From: Tissierellia bacterium
GTDB lineage: Bacteria; Bacillota; Clostridia; Tissierellales; Peptoniphilaceae
Direction of reading: 5' to 3'
DNA: 45,436 bases
NCBI GenBank assembly: GCA_012728755.1
Contig: JAAYEL010000076.1
Location: 1-45,436 of the forward strand
Below are positions 34,475 through 41,846 of this stretch, piece by piece. A model generated the notes under the pieces. It did not search any database. It was not told the DNA's origin and saw only the letters and a list, made by a program, of their open reading frames with translations. The translations under genes and the position numbers were made by a program. The stretch's first letter is position 1. Each line of letters opens with the position of its first letter.

Positions 34475-35161
34475 ATGAGTACAAGATTAGACATTATAGT
34501 TGAAATGGTTGACGAAAATAAAATAGTTTGTGATGTTGGTACTGATCATGGCATCACTGCGATGAGAGTTTATGATGAAAAAAGTCCTAAAAAAGTGATT
34601 GGTACAGATATTAGTAAAAACTCTTTACAAAAATTAAGAGATAAGATTAAAGATACCAATTATCAGATAGATACAGTGGTGACAGATGGGATTAAGGATT
34701 TAGCTTTATACAATCCAGAAGTAATTATTATCTCTGGTATGGGTGGTTTTCTAATTTCTGAGATTATCGATAGAGGGCTTGATGTAGCTAAAAAGGCTGA
34801 TAAACTCATACTACAAGCCAATAACTCATTGAGTCATTTGAGGATGTATTTAAAGGAAAAAGGTTTTTTAATTACTGATGAGAAGATAGCTTTTGATGAA
34901 GATATCTATTATGACGTAATAGAAGCGCATTTTACAGGCAATAAGGTAAATGAATATAATCATGATTATGAATATGAGTATGGGAAAATTATTATTGAAA
35001 GAAAAGATCAGCTTTTAAGGGATAAACTTAATATGATTATTGAAAAGTCTGCAAGGATAAAATCGCAATTAATTGGGATAAATACTGATTCTGCAAACAC
35101 AAGGATATTAGAAATTGATAATGAAAGAAAAGATATTGAGGAGATACTAAGATGCTTATAA
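34475..35161 (+). CDS. trmK: tRNA m1A22 methyltransferase
   Basis: TrmK methylates adenosine 22 in the D-loop of tRNAs using SAM. The 228-residue protein has the class I SAM-binding motif VCDVGTDHGITAM near 18-30 and the family segments GTDISKNSLQKLRDKI and IISGMGGFLISEII, with a C-terminal helical region. AAGGAAA lies before ATG 34475 in the tail of the rpoD terminator. It overlaps the nif3-like gene by 10 bases, a conserved trmK-yqfO pair in Firmicutes. Confidence 0.93.
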   Translation: MSTRLDIIVEMVDENKIVCDVGTDHGITAMRVYDEKSPKKVIGTDISKNSLQKLRDKIKDTNYQIDTVVTDGIKDLALYNPEVIIISGMGGFLISEIIDRGLDVAKKADKLILQANNSLSHLRMYLKEKGFLITDEKIAFDEDIYYDVIEAHFTGNKVNEYNHDYEYEYGKIIIERKDQLLRDKLNMIIEKSARIKSQLIGINTDSANTRILEIDNERKDIEEILRCL

Positions 35162-35931
35162 GGGAATTTTTAGAAAAATTCGAACAGGTGATACCACCAA
35201 ATTTTCAAGATGATTGGGATAATAGTGGCTTACAAGTAGGTAATACAAATGATGAACTAAAGGGTATTTTGGTTTGTTTAGATGTTACTAGTGAGGTAAT
35301 TGAACAAGCAAAAGAAGTAGGTGCTAATCTAATATTATCTCATCACCCTATACTTTTTAGGGCTACAAAGAAACTTGATTATGACTTTTTCATTTCACAA
35401 AAATTAATTGATGCTATCAAAGCAGGTATCACGATCTACTCGTCTCACACAGCGATTGATGTTAATGAACATGGGCTAAATCAATTCGTTTTTAAGGAAA
35501 TGGGTTTTAAGAGCAAGAAAAAGATTGAGGTAACTGAAGAGCCGCATGGTTATGGTGATATAGCTGATATACCTCCAATGAAGATCGAGCATATCGCTGA
35601 ACAGATTAAAGAAAGACTTGGTCTTGACCATATAGTGTTTTATGGGGATGAACAAAAGATGGTCTCTAAAATTGGGCTTGTGACAGGTGCTGGTGCGAGT
35701 TTTCTTCCAAATGTAGTAAATTCGGGAATCGAATTATTTATAACTGCTGATGTTAAACATCATGAAGCGATGGATGCGCTTGAGCAAGGCGTTAATGTGA
35801 TGGATCTTGGGCATTATCCTTCAGAAAAATTGTTTAATGTTTTGGTGGAAAAAATTATAAAAGATGTTGATCCAAAAATCCAAGTAACTAAAGAAGTTGA
35901 GATGGATAGATATAGAAGATATATCATTTAA
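35152..35931 (+). CDS. Nif3-like dinuclear metal-centre protein
   Basis: Proteins of this family form a hexameric toroid with a dinuclear metal site; their function is still unclear, with a GTP cyclohydrolase 1 type 2 name often used. The 259-residue protein is the short form, lacking the middle PII-like insertion found in B. subtilis YqfO. Metal ligands are visible in LSHHPILFR near 62-70 and in the C-terminal TADVKHHEAM and DLGHYPSE. It overlaps trmK by 10 bases. Its last codons run into the rnpB promoter. Confidence 0.9.
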   Translation: MLIREFLEKFEQVIPPNFQDDWDNSGLQVGNTNDELKGILVCLDVTSEVIEQAKEVGANLILSHHPILFRATKKLDYDFFISQKLIDAIKAGITIYSSHTAIDVNEHGLNQFVFKEMGFKSKKKIEVTEEPHGYGDIADIPPMKIEHIAEQIKERLGLDHIVFYGDEQKMVSKIGLVTGAGASFLPNVVNSGIELFITADVKHHEAMDALEQGVNVMDLGHYPSEKLFNVLVEKIIKDVDPKIQVTKEVEMDRYRRYII

Positions 35932-35932
35932 A

Positions 35933-35961
35933 TTGATAGTGAAAAATTAATATGATAAAAT
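35933..35961 (+). promoter_or_regulatory. Promoter of rnpB
   Basis: TTGATA at 35933-35938 and TAAAAT at 35956-35961 with a 17-bp spacer predict a start near 35967-35968, which is where the outermost RNase P RNA stem begins. The agreement supports both calls. Confidence 0.75.
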
Positions 35962-35965
35962 AGAC

Positions 35966-36295
35966 ATGAGTAAGTCAGGTAATCGCGTGAATTTCACGAG
36001 GAAAGTCCGTGCACCATACAGCGAGGATGCCAGATAACGTCTGGTGAAGGCGACTTTAAGGCTAGTGCAACAGAGAGATACCGCCTCTTAGGAGGTAAGG
36101 GTGGAAAGGTGAGGTAAGAGCTCACCAGCAAATAGGCGACTATTTGGCTATGTAAACCCCATCCGGTGCAAGATCAAATAGGAAATAACCCGGCAGCTGG
36201 TCGGGTCCGGTAGGTAGATTGCTAGAGCTTATAGGTGACTATAAGCGTAGACAGATGATTACCCAATACAGAACACGGCTTATAGACTTGCTCAT
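35966..36295 (+). ncRNA. rnpB: RNase P RNA
   Basis: This is the catalytic RNA of RNase P, which trims the 5' ends of tRNA precursors. The terminal P1 stem is formed by ATGAGTAAGTC-like sequence at 35966-35976 and its complement GACTTGCTCAT near 36285-36295. Conserved region I is visible as GAGGAAAGTCCGTGC around 35998-36012. The conserved 3' block reads ACAGAACACGGCTTATAGAC, and the internal AAACCC-type segment near 36155 and the GGTAAG-type loops are typical. The length of about 330 bases is normal. It lies between the nif3-like gene and the phosphoesterase-like gene and has its own promoter and terminator. Confidence 0.93.
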
Positions 36296-36310
36296 TATTT
36301 TAATGTAAGT

Positions 36311-36335
36311 GTGAACGCAAATTTTTTGCGCTCAC
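36311..36335 (+). terminator. Terminator of rnpB
   Basis: GTGAACGCAAA and TTTGCGCTCAC pair with a single mismatch around a short T-rich loop, followed by ATTTTTAT. It is 16 bases beyond the P1 stem. Confidence 0.8.
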
Positions 36336-36365
36336 ATTTTTATATAGAAGATAAAGAGGGATATT

Positions 36366-37232
36366 ATGGAAGTTAAATATAATAAGGAATTAAAAAGGAA
36401 AAAACAAAAAAAACTGATTATTAAACTGACTATAATTTTCTCGTTAGTTGCTATACTGCTTTTTATTTTTTTGTTTCCAATGATATATATAAAGGTAAAT
36501 AAAATAGAATATACACATAAAGAAATACCAAATGAGTTCAATAATTATAAGATATTGCAGATATCTGATATTTATCTTAAAGCAGATGATAAGCTTGATG
36601 ATTTTACAGAGATAATCACAAAATCTAAACCGAATATCATCGTATTTACTGGTAATACTTTTGTTGAAGAAGATGAAAAATACTATGAAAATCTCATAAA
36701 TCTAAAAGATCAAATTGATTCTAGTATATTGATTTATGTATCACTTGGACAAACAGAGTTAAATCTTTCTGAGACATACAGAAAAGAGCTTATATCAAAG
36801 TTATCAAACAATGGGATATATACTCTTGATGATAGAAGGATAAGCCTTGTTCATGGGGGAAAAGTTATTAACTTAATTGGCGTGACACCAAATATTGACG
36901 ATTATGGGATGGATGGAAATAATCTTAAACTAAAAAAGAGACTAAATTTAGTTGAGGATAATTTTACCATTGCATTATCAAATAATCCTGGATATTTTCC
37001 AGAACTAAGTATTCTGGATGTTGACTTAGTTTTATCGGGAGCTAGGAGTGGTGGTTGGATAAGACTGCCATTTGTGGGTGGTATTAATTATGATGTGGAT
37101 TCTTTATATAAAGAAGGACAATATGAAGCTATTGATAGTAGAATGATAATATCTAATGGTTCGGGCACAAGAAAAGGAAATGTTAGGATACTTAATCCTA
37201 GAATGGTAAATGAAATAATTTTGAAGAGGTAA
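36366..37232 (+). CDS. Metallophosphoesterase-fold protein lacking the metal ligands
   Basis: The 288-residue protein has one N-terminal membrane helix (about 18-42) and then aligns by eye with YkuE-type calcineurin-like phosphoesterases. The landmark positions are altered: DxH reads D68-I-Y70; GD reads G96-N97; GNH reads G128-Q129-T130; the LSHNP histidine is N206; and GHTHGGQ reads G225-A-R-S-G-G-W231. Only D68 of the usual ligands is kept, while structural sequence around them (RLPFVGG, SNGSGTRKGNVRILNP) is intact. It is therefore probably a membrane-anchored pseudoenzyme. GAGG precedes ATG 36366, and dut follows by two bases. Confidence 0.85.
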   Translation: MEVKYNKELKRKKQKKLIIKLTIIFSLVAILLFIFLFPMIYIKVNKIEYTHKEIPNEFNNYKILQISDIYLKADDKLDDFTEIITKSKPNIIVFTGNTFVEEDEKYYENLINLKDQIDSSILIYVSLGQTELNLSETYRKELISKLSNNGIYTLDDRRISLVHGGKVINLIGVTPNIDDYGMDGNNLKLKKRLNLVEDNFTIALSNNPGYFPELSILDVDLVLSGARSGGWIRLPFVGGINYDVDSLYKEGQYEAIDSRMIISNGSGTRKGNVRILNPRMVNEIILKR

Positions 37233-37234
37233 TT

Positions 37235-37693
37235 ATGAATAATGAAAAAGTATTGAAGATAGTATCAGAGGGCACTCTTCCACAATATGCGACAGAAGGT
37301 TCAGCGGGATTTGATTTATTTTGCAATAACGAAAGTCCAATCATTGCTAATCCAAATGAAGTCGTTAAAGTGCCAACTGGATTAAAGATGGAAATCCCAA
37401 AAGGCTATTTTGGAGCTATCTATCCAAGATCATCAGCAGGCATCAAATCAAGAATAAAGCTTGCTAATACAACAGGCATCATAGACTCGGACTATCGTGG
37501 CGAGGTAGTATTGTTCTTAGTAAATGAAGGAGATACTCCACTTGAGATATCTAAAGGAGACCGTCTAGCTCAAATGGTAATTCAGCCATATATCCAAGTG
37601 AAAATTGTTCAAGTAGATACACTTGAAGAAACACAAAGAGGCGAAGGTGGCATTGGCCACACAGGCTTAAAAGAAATAAAATATTCAAAGTAA
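37235..37693 (+). CDS. dut: dUTP diphosphatase
   Basis: Dut hydrolyses dUTP to dUMP and pyrophosphate, keeping uracil out of DNA and feeding thymidylate synthesis. The 152-residue protein is the trimeric type, with motif 1 EGSAGFDLF, motif 2 PRSSAGIK, motif 3 NTTGIIDSDYRGEV, motif 4 GDRLAQMVI and motif 5 RGEGGIGHTG, where an aromatic position has become Ile. GAAGAGG lies before the ATG. It starts two bases after the phosphoesterase-like gene and ends in a strong terminator. Confidence 0.95.
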   Translation: MNNEKVLKIVSEGTLPQYATEGSAGFDLFCNNESPIIANPNEVVKVPTGLKMEIPKGYFGAIYPRSSAGIKSRIKLANTTGIIDSDYRGEVVLFLVNEGDTPLEISKGDRLAQMVIQPYIQVKIVQVDTLEETQRGEGGIGHTGLKEIKYSK

Positions 37694-37709
37694 ATATAAT
37701 TGTAAAATG

Positions 37710-37740
37710 AAGGGTGATTTCGATAGCGAAATCATCCTTT
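37710..37740 (+). terminator. Terminator of dut
   Basis: The left arm AGGGTGATTTCG and the right arm CGAAATCATCCTT pair with one wobble around ATAG, followed by a long T tract (TTTTTTATTTTTT). Confidence 0.9.
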
Positions 37741-37800
37741 TTTATTTTTTATGGAAGGCAAGGAACCTAAAAGTCACTTTCTTCTGCGAAGAAGCGTCTA

Positions 37801-37987
37801 ATACCATGGCTAAGCCCCAAAAATGGGTCCAGCCATGGTACGAAAATTCGTGGGTATACCATGGTTACGGGCTGAAATTGGGTCCAACCATGGTACCAAA
37901 AATCGAAAAAATACCATGGTTGCCCCTGAAAACCAGTCACAGCCATGGTATTGCTAATAAAATGGTAGATTTTGCTTCGCAAAATCT
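37801..37987 (-). repeat. CCATGG repeat, full copy 2 (reverse orientation)
   Basis: Six CCATGG palindromes lie at 37804, 37833, 37859, 37888, 37914 and 37943, followed by the AGATTTTGC/GCAAAATCT hairpin at 37967-37987. Read on the minus strand it aligns with 18416-18605 throughout, including the identical 18-mer at 37833-37850. It has one more CCATGG than copy 1, because one unit differs there. It sits immediately beyond the dut terminator. Confidence 0.8.
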
Positions 37988-38027
37988 GCCGTTTTCTAGA
38001 AAAAACCACACATTTCACCAAATTGAA

Positions 38028-38084
38028 AGTTTTTGCTAGCGAAAGCTTCATTATTTTCTTTGAAAGTAGCTTGCGTACGCAAGC
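38028..38084. repeat. Palindrome pair, copy 2
   Basis: The hairpin AGTTTTTGCTAGCGAAAGCT (38028-38047) is followed after a T-rich spacer by the perfect 16-bp palindrome GCTTGCGTACGCAAGC (38069-38084). The centres are about 39 bp apart, as in copy 1 at 230-285. It lies 30-80 bp upstream of the apt promoter. Confidence 0.6.
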
Positions 38085-38116
38085 ATCCTTCTTCCCATAC
38101 GCTTTTTCAAGGCTTA

Positions 38117-38147
38117 TTGATGTAATTGGACGTTTTTGTGCTATAAT
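38117..38147 (+). promoter_or_regulatory. Promoter of the apt-aro operon
   Basis: TATAAT at 38142-38147 is preceded by TGC, making an extended -10. A weak -35 TTGATG lies at 38117-38122 with a 19-bp spacer. Transcription would begin near 38154, with a leader of about 33 bases before apt. No attenuator or T-box is seen. Confidence 0.7.
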
Positions 38148-38186
38148 ATACTAGTGAAAGAATGAAATTTTGAGTGGAGGAAGACT

Positions 38187-38705
38187 ATGGATTTAAAGTC
38201 TAAGATAAGGGTAATTCCTGACTTTCCTAAGGAAGGGATAAGTTTTAAGGATATAACAACATTGTTAAGTGATAAGGATGCTTTTGCTGAAACTATTGAA
38301 GTGTTGGCGGATGCTGTTAAGGGATATGATTTTGACTATATAGCAGGGATAGAAGCTAGAGGATTTATCATTGGTGCACCTTTAGCGATTAAGTTAAATA
38401 AGGGATTTTTACCTATAAGAAAACCGGGTAAATTGCCTGGTAAAGTAATACAAGAAAGCTATGATTTAGAGTATGGAAGCAATACTATAGAGATGGATTC
38501 AGAAGCATTAAAGCCAGGAGATAGAGTGGTAATTCTTGATGATTTATTGGCTACAGGTGGTACTGCTGTAGCGGCTACTAAATTGGTTGAGTCAACTGGA
38601 GCTGTAGTAGCAGCAGTTGGTTTTTTTGTTGAACTTACAGAATTGAAGGGAATGGAAATGTTATCAGATTATGAAACATTTTCAGTATTAAAATACGATA
38701 AATAA
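38187..38705 (+). CDS. apt: Adenine phosphoribosyltransferase
   Basis: Apt makes AMP from adenine and PRPP, salvaging the adenine released in the cell. The 172-residue length is normal. The PRPP-binding motif [14 protein letters not shown], the FKDITTLL segment and the [10 protein letters not shown] block are all characteristic. GGAGGAAG lies before ATG 38187. It is the first gene behind the 38142 promoter and overlaps the DAHP synthase gene by one base (TAATG), so a purine-salvage enzyme leads the aromatic operon. The reason for this grouping is not evident from sequence. Confidence 0.95.
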   Translation: MDLKSKIRVIPDFPKEGISFKDITTLLSDKDAFAETIEVLADAVKGYDFDYIAGIEARGFIIGAPLAIKLNKGFLPIRKPGKLPGKVIQESYDLEYGSNTIEMDSEALKPGDRVVILDDLLATGGTAVAATKLVESTGAVVAAVGFFVELTELKGMEMLSDYETFSVLKYDK

Positions 38706-39454
38706 TGGGAAATATTGATAATATATTGAACGGACATATATTTATAGCAGGGCCATGTTCTATTGAGTCTAGGGAACATATTTTTAAGATGGCAAAGTTG
38801 GTTAAGCAAAGTGGAGCCAATGTGTTAAGAGGTGGTGCTTTTAAGCCTAGGACCTCACCAGATTCATTTCAAGGATTGGGTAAAGAGGCGATTGACTATC
38901 TTGTAGAAGCAAAGCATAAATTTGATATACCAATTATTACAGAGATTGTTGATCAAAGGTATTTAGATTTATATGATGAAGTAGACATCATACAAGTTGG
39001 CGCTAGAAACATGCAAAATTTTGAGCTTTTAAAGGCTCTAAGCAAGACTGATAAGCCTATTTTACTTAAGAGAAATATGGGAGCGACTATAGGTGAAATG
39101 ATTTCAGCTAGTGATTATCTTAGAGCAAATGGAAATGATAAGATTCTTTTATGCGAAAGGGGCATTAGAACATTTGAGAATGCTACAAGATACACATTTG
39201 ATGTTAATGCCGTTGCCGTTCTTAAAGAAAAAACTAATCTGAAAGTAATTGTTGACCCTTCACATGCTACAGGGATATCCGATTACGTTAAATCAGCCGC
39301 TTTAGCTGGTGTTGCAGCTGGTTGTGATGGGCTTATGATTGAAGTACATGATAATCCAGAACAAGCACTTACAGATAAAGATCAAGCTATAAGTCCTCAA
39401 CAATTAGAGGAGATTATTGTTAAATCAAAACAAATTTACGATGTATTAAAATAG
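38705..39454 (+). CDS. aroF: DAHP synthase, type I beta (short form)
   Basis: This enzyme condenses phosphoenolpyruvate and erythrose 4-phosphate, the first step to chorismate. At 249 residues it is the bare catalytic barrel of the AroF/KDO8P-synthase-like I-beta group, without an added regulatory domain. Recognisable are [28 protein letters not shown] with metal/PEP-binding residues, [21 protein letters not shown] and VDPSHATG. It starts inside the apt stop codon (TAATG). Feedback control by aromatic amino acids is not evident in the sequence, unless the chorismate mutase domain encoded later in the operon associates with it. Confidence 0.93.
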   Translation: MGNIDNILNGHIFIAGPCSIESREHIFKMAKLVKQSGANVLRGGAFKPRTSPDSFQGLGKEAIDYLVEAKHKFDIPIITEIVDQRYLDLYDEVDIIQVGARNMQNFELLKALSKTDKPILLKRNMGATIGEMISASDYLRANGNDKILLCERGIRTFENATRYTFDVNAVAVLKEKTNLKVIVDPSHATGISDYVKSAALAGVAAGCDGLMIEVHDNPEQALTDKDQAISPQQLEEIIVKSKQIYDVLK

Positions 39455-39463
39455 AGGAGAATC

Positions 39464-40579
39464 ATGAGAGCTATTATCAGAGAAATAATCGACATTAATC
39501 TGTCAACAAATTATGAATATATTATAGGGGAGCATTTGCTACAAAATCTGCGCTATCATATGGGTATAAGACATGATCAGAAGATAATGATTATCAGTGA
39601 CGAGGTTGTCTGGAATATATATGGAGATATGATTGATAGTAGCTTTAAAGATGTTAATAATAAAGTATGTAGGACTATCTTAAAGCCGGGTGAAGACCAA
39701 AAGAATCTAGAAAATCTTACTATGATTTTAGAAAATCTAGCAAATGAAAGATTCATTCATTCTGATGTCATATTGGCAATCGGTGGTGGAGTCATAGGGG
39801 ATATATCAGGTTTAGCGGCAGGACTATATATGAGAGGGATCTCTCATGTATATGTGCCTACTACTACTTTAGCAGCTATCGATTCAAGTGTTGGAGGAAA
39901 GACAGCTGTTAATCTTACACATGGGAAAAATATGGTAGGTTTATTTAAGCAACCTTCAAGAGTACTATGTGATGTATCAGCATTTGAGACTTTAAGTGAT
40001 AGAATATTTAATGAAGGAATTGCAGAGGCTATAAAGATAGGTTTTATCTATGATATTAAGATCCTACCTTTATTATCTGAAAGTCTTAGAGAAGATAAAT
40101 CCAGATTAATAGAAGTGATCAAAAGAGCTGTTAGAGCAAAATATAGAGTGGTTCAACAAGATGAGTATGACAAATCTATAAGGCATATACTTAATTACGG
40201 ACATACTTTAGCTCATGCTATAGAACAAAAAAGCAATTACGAATTAAGGCATGGGGAGGCTGTATCTATTGGACTTATGTTTATGACAGAATTGTCTGAA
40301 AGATTAGGATATGTTAAAAAATCAGAGAATTTCAGATATATTTTGGAGAACTTTGGAGATATTAGCGCTACTCAATTATTAAAGAATCTTCTAGATATAC
40401 ATAATCTACCAACGACAACTATATACAAATATGATGATTTAGAGTCATTTTTCATGGTGGATAAGAAACAAAATTTAGATAGCATAGATTTAGTTCTATT
40501 GGAAGAAATAGGAAAAGCAACAATTAAGAATGTGCTATTGAAAGATTTGAGAGGATTTTTACAAATAGATGAAAACTAG
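39464..40579 (+). CDS. aroB: 3-dehydroquinate synthase
   Basis: AroB converts DAHP to 3-dehydroquinate with NAD and a divalent metal, the second step of the shikimate pathway. The 371-residue protein shows the NAD-binding IGGGVIGDISGLAAGLYMRG block, the TTTLAAIDSSVGGKTAVN signature with its lysine, an EAIKIGFI block and metal-binding histidines in NYGHTLAHAIE and LRHGEAVSIG. GAGGAG precedes the ATG, nine bases after the DAHP synthase gene. It overlaps aroA by 11 bases. Confidence 0.95.
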   Translation: MRAIIREIIDINLSTNYEYIIGEHLLQNLRYHMGIRHDQKIMIISDEVVWNIYGDMIDSSFKDVNNKVCRTILKPGEDQKNLENLTMILENLANERFIHSDVILAIGGGVIGDISGLAAGLYMRGISHVYVPTTTLAAIDSSVGGKTAVNLTHGKNMVGLFKQPSRVLCDVSAFETLSDRIFNEGIAEAIKIGFIYDIKILPLLSESLREDKSRLIEVIKRAVRAKYRVVQQDEYDKSIRHILNYGHTLAHAIEQKSNYELRHGEAVSIGLMFMTELSERLGYVKKSENFRYILENFGDISATQLLKNLLDIHNLPTTTIYKYDDLESFFMVDKKQNLDSIDLVLLEEIGKATIKNVLLKDLRGFLQIDEN

Positions 40580-41846
40580 AATTAGAGCAAATAATATAGA
40601 GGGGCACATAAATATGGTGTCATCAAAATCTTTGCTTCATAGGTATTTAATCTTAGCTACAAAAAGCAAAGATACAAAAATTTATACAAATAAAATATCC
40701 ATAGATGTAAAGACAACAATAGATTGCTTGAAAAAACTAGGAACAAATATAGAAATAAAGACTTTCGACAAAAGTAATTCAACATATGATCAAATCATAG
40801 AAGTAAAAGGGGCCAAAGCTTCTCATCCAAAGACACTTAATATGAATGAATCAGGAGCTTCATTTAGATTTTTGCTTCCATATACTTTTTTGGAACAAAG
40901 AGAAGTTGAGTTTATAGGAAAAGGCAGATTACCTCATAGACCTATAGATGAGTTGATAAATGTACTTAAAGAAAGTAATATTAAATTTTCAAATAATAGA
41001 CTTCCTTTTAAAGCTTCAGGCAAGCTTAGAGGAAGTCATTTTACATTTACAGGACAGACATCAAGCCAGTATTTATCAGCTATCATGCTAAGTGCAGCGC
41101 TTATGGAACAAGTAAGTACGATTCAAATCTTGGGTAAAATGTCATCAAAAAACTACATCATCATGACTGCTAAATGCATAGAGGATTTTGGGGTAAAAGT
41201 AGAGATAGATGAGTCATTTCAAAATATTAAGATTGATGGTAGGACATATAAAGCTCCAAATGAAATATGTATTGAAGGTGATTGGTCAAATGCCATTCTT
41301 CCAATAGCCATAGGATTGATGGGGGGGGAAGTTAGTATAGGTGGATTATTCAAATGTTCTTACCAAGGTGATATAAATGTAGTCGATATACTTCATTCGA
41401 AAGGTGCTAAACTAATATACGAGGATGATAGGCTTTTTGCTTATAAATCCGATATAGAAAGCTTTGATTTAGATATAGATGATAATATAGACCTATTCCC
41501 GGTGCTTTCAGTATTGGCGATAAATTCAAAAGGTAGGTCGATATTTAGAAATATTGAAAGATTAAAAGAAAAAGAATCTAATAGAATTGAATCAGTTTTA
41601 AAGCTTCATCAAGATATTGGCTCAAATGCATATATTGAAGATGACGCATTTGTAGTCGAACCAAGTAATGTGAATCCAGCTCAAATAGATTCATTTAATG
41701 ATCATAGGATAGTAATGGCTGCGACACTTGCTTCAATTTTTACTAAGGAAATTATAATAGATGGTTTTGAAGACATCGAAAAATCATATCCAAATTACTT
41801 AGAAGATCTAAAGCTATTAGGTTTTGAGATAGAGGAAATATTATGA
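40569..41846 (+). CDS. aroA: EPSP synthase (3-phosphoshikimate 1-carboxyvinyltransferase)
   Basis: AroA transfers enolpyruvyl from PEP to shikimate 3-phosphate. The 425-residue product has the two inverse alpha/beta domains of the family, with NESGASFRFLLP for the NxGTxxR-type region (Ser-Gly-Ala in place of Gly-Thr), GRLPHRPIDEL, TGQTSSQYLSAIMLSAAL, DLFPVLSVLA and LKEKESNRIES. The usual LAxRGT/ALGAT segments are changed, so it is a divergent member. It begins 11 bases inside the aroB end and itself overlaps the multidomain gene by four bases (ATGA), so the operon is tightly coupled. Confidence 0.92.
   Translation: MKTRIRANNIEGHINMVSSKSLLHRYLILATKSKDTKIYTNKISIDVKTTIDCLKKLGTNIEIKTFDKSNSTYDQIIEVKGAKASHPKTLNMNESGASFRFLLPYTFLEQREVEFIGKGRLPHRPIDELINVLKESNIKFSNNRLPFKASGKLRGSHFTFTGQTSSQYLSAIMLSAALMEQVSTIQILGKMSSKNYIIMTAKCIEDFGVKVEIDESFQNIKIDGRTYKAPNEICIEGDWSNAILPIAIGLMGGEVSIGGLFKCSYQGDINVVDILHSKGAKLIYEDDRLFAYKSDIESFDLDIDDNIDLFPVLSVLAINSKGRSIFRNIERLKEKESNRIESVLKLHQDIGSNAYIEDDAFVVEPSNVNPAQIDSFNDHRIVMAATLASIFTKEIIIDGFEDIEKSYPNYLEDLKLLGFEIEEIL

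Larger units (their letters stand above)
37694..38186. other. Repeat-bearing intergenic region between dut and apt
   Basis: After the dut terminator there is no credible gene until apt. The region holds the reverse-oriented CCATGG repeat (37801-37987), the second palindrome pair (38028-38084) and the apt promoter near 38117-38147. Open frames of 60-110 codons on both strands simply follow the repeat, show no ribosome binding sites and match frames found in the other repeat copy. Confidence 0.65.

Noticed and set aside
37707-38154. Open frames between dut and apt, including one of 94 codons on the minus strand
   Set aside because: They translate the repeat and palindromes; the apparent similarity to frames near 18420-18660 comes from the shared DNA repeat, not from a protein family.
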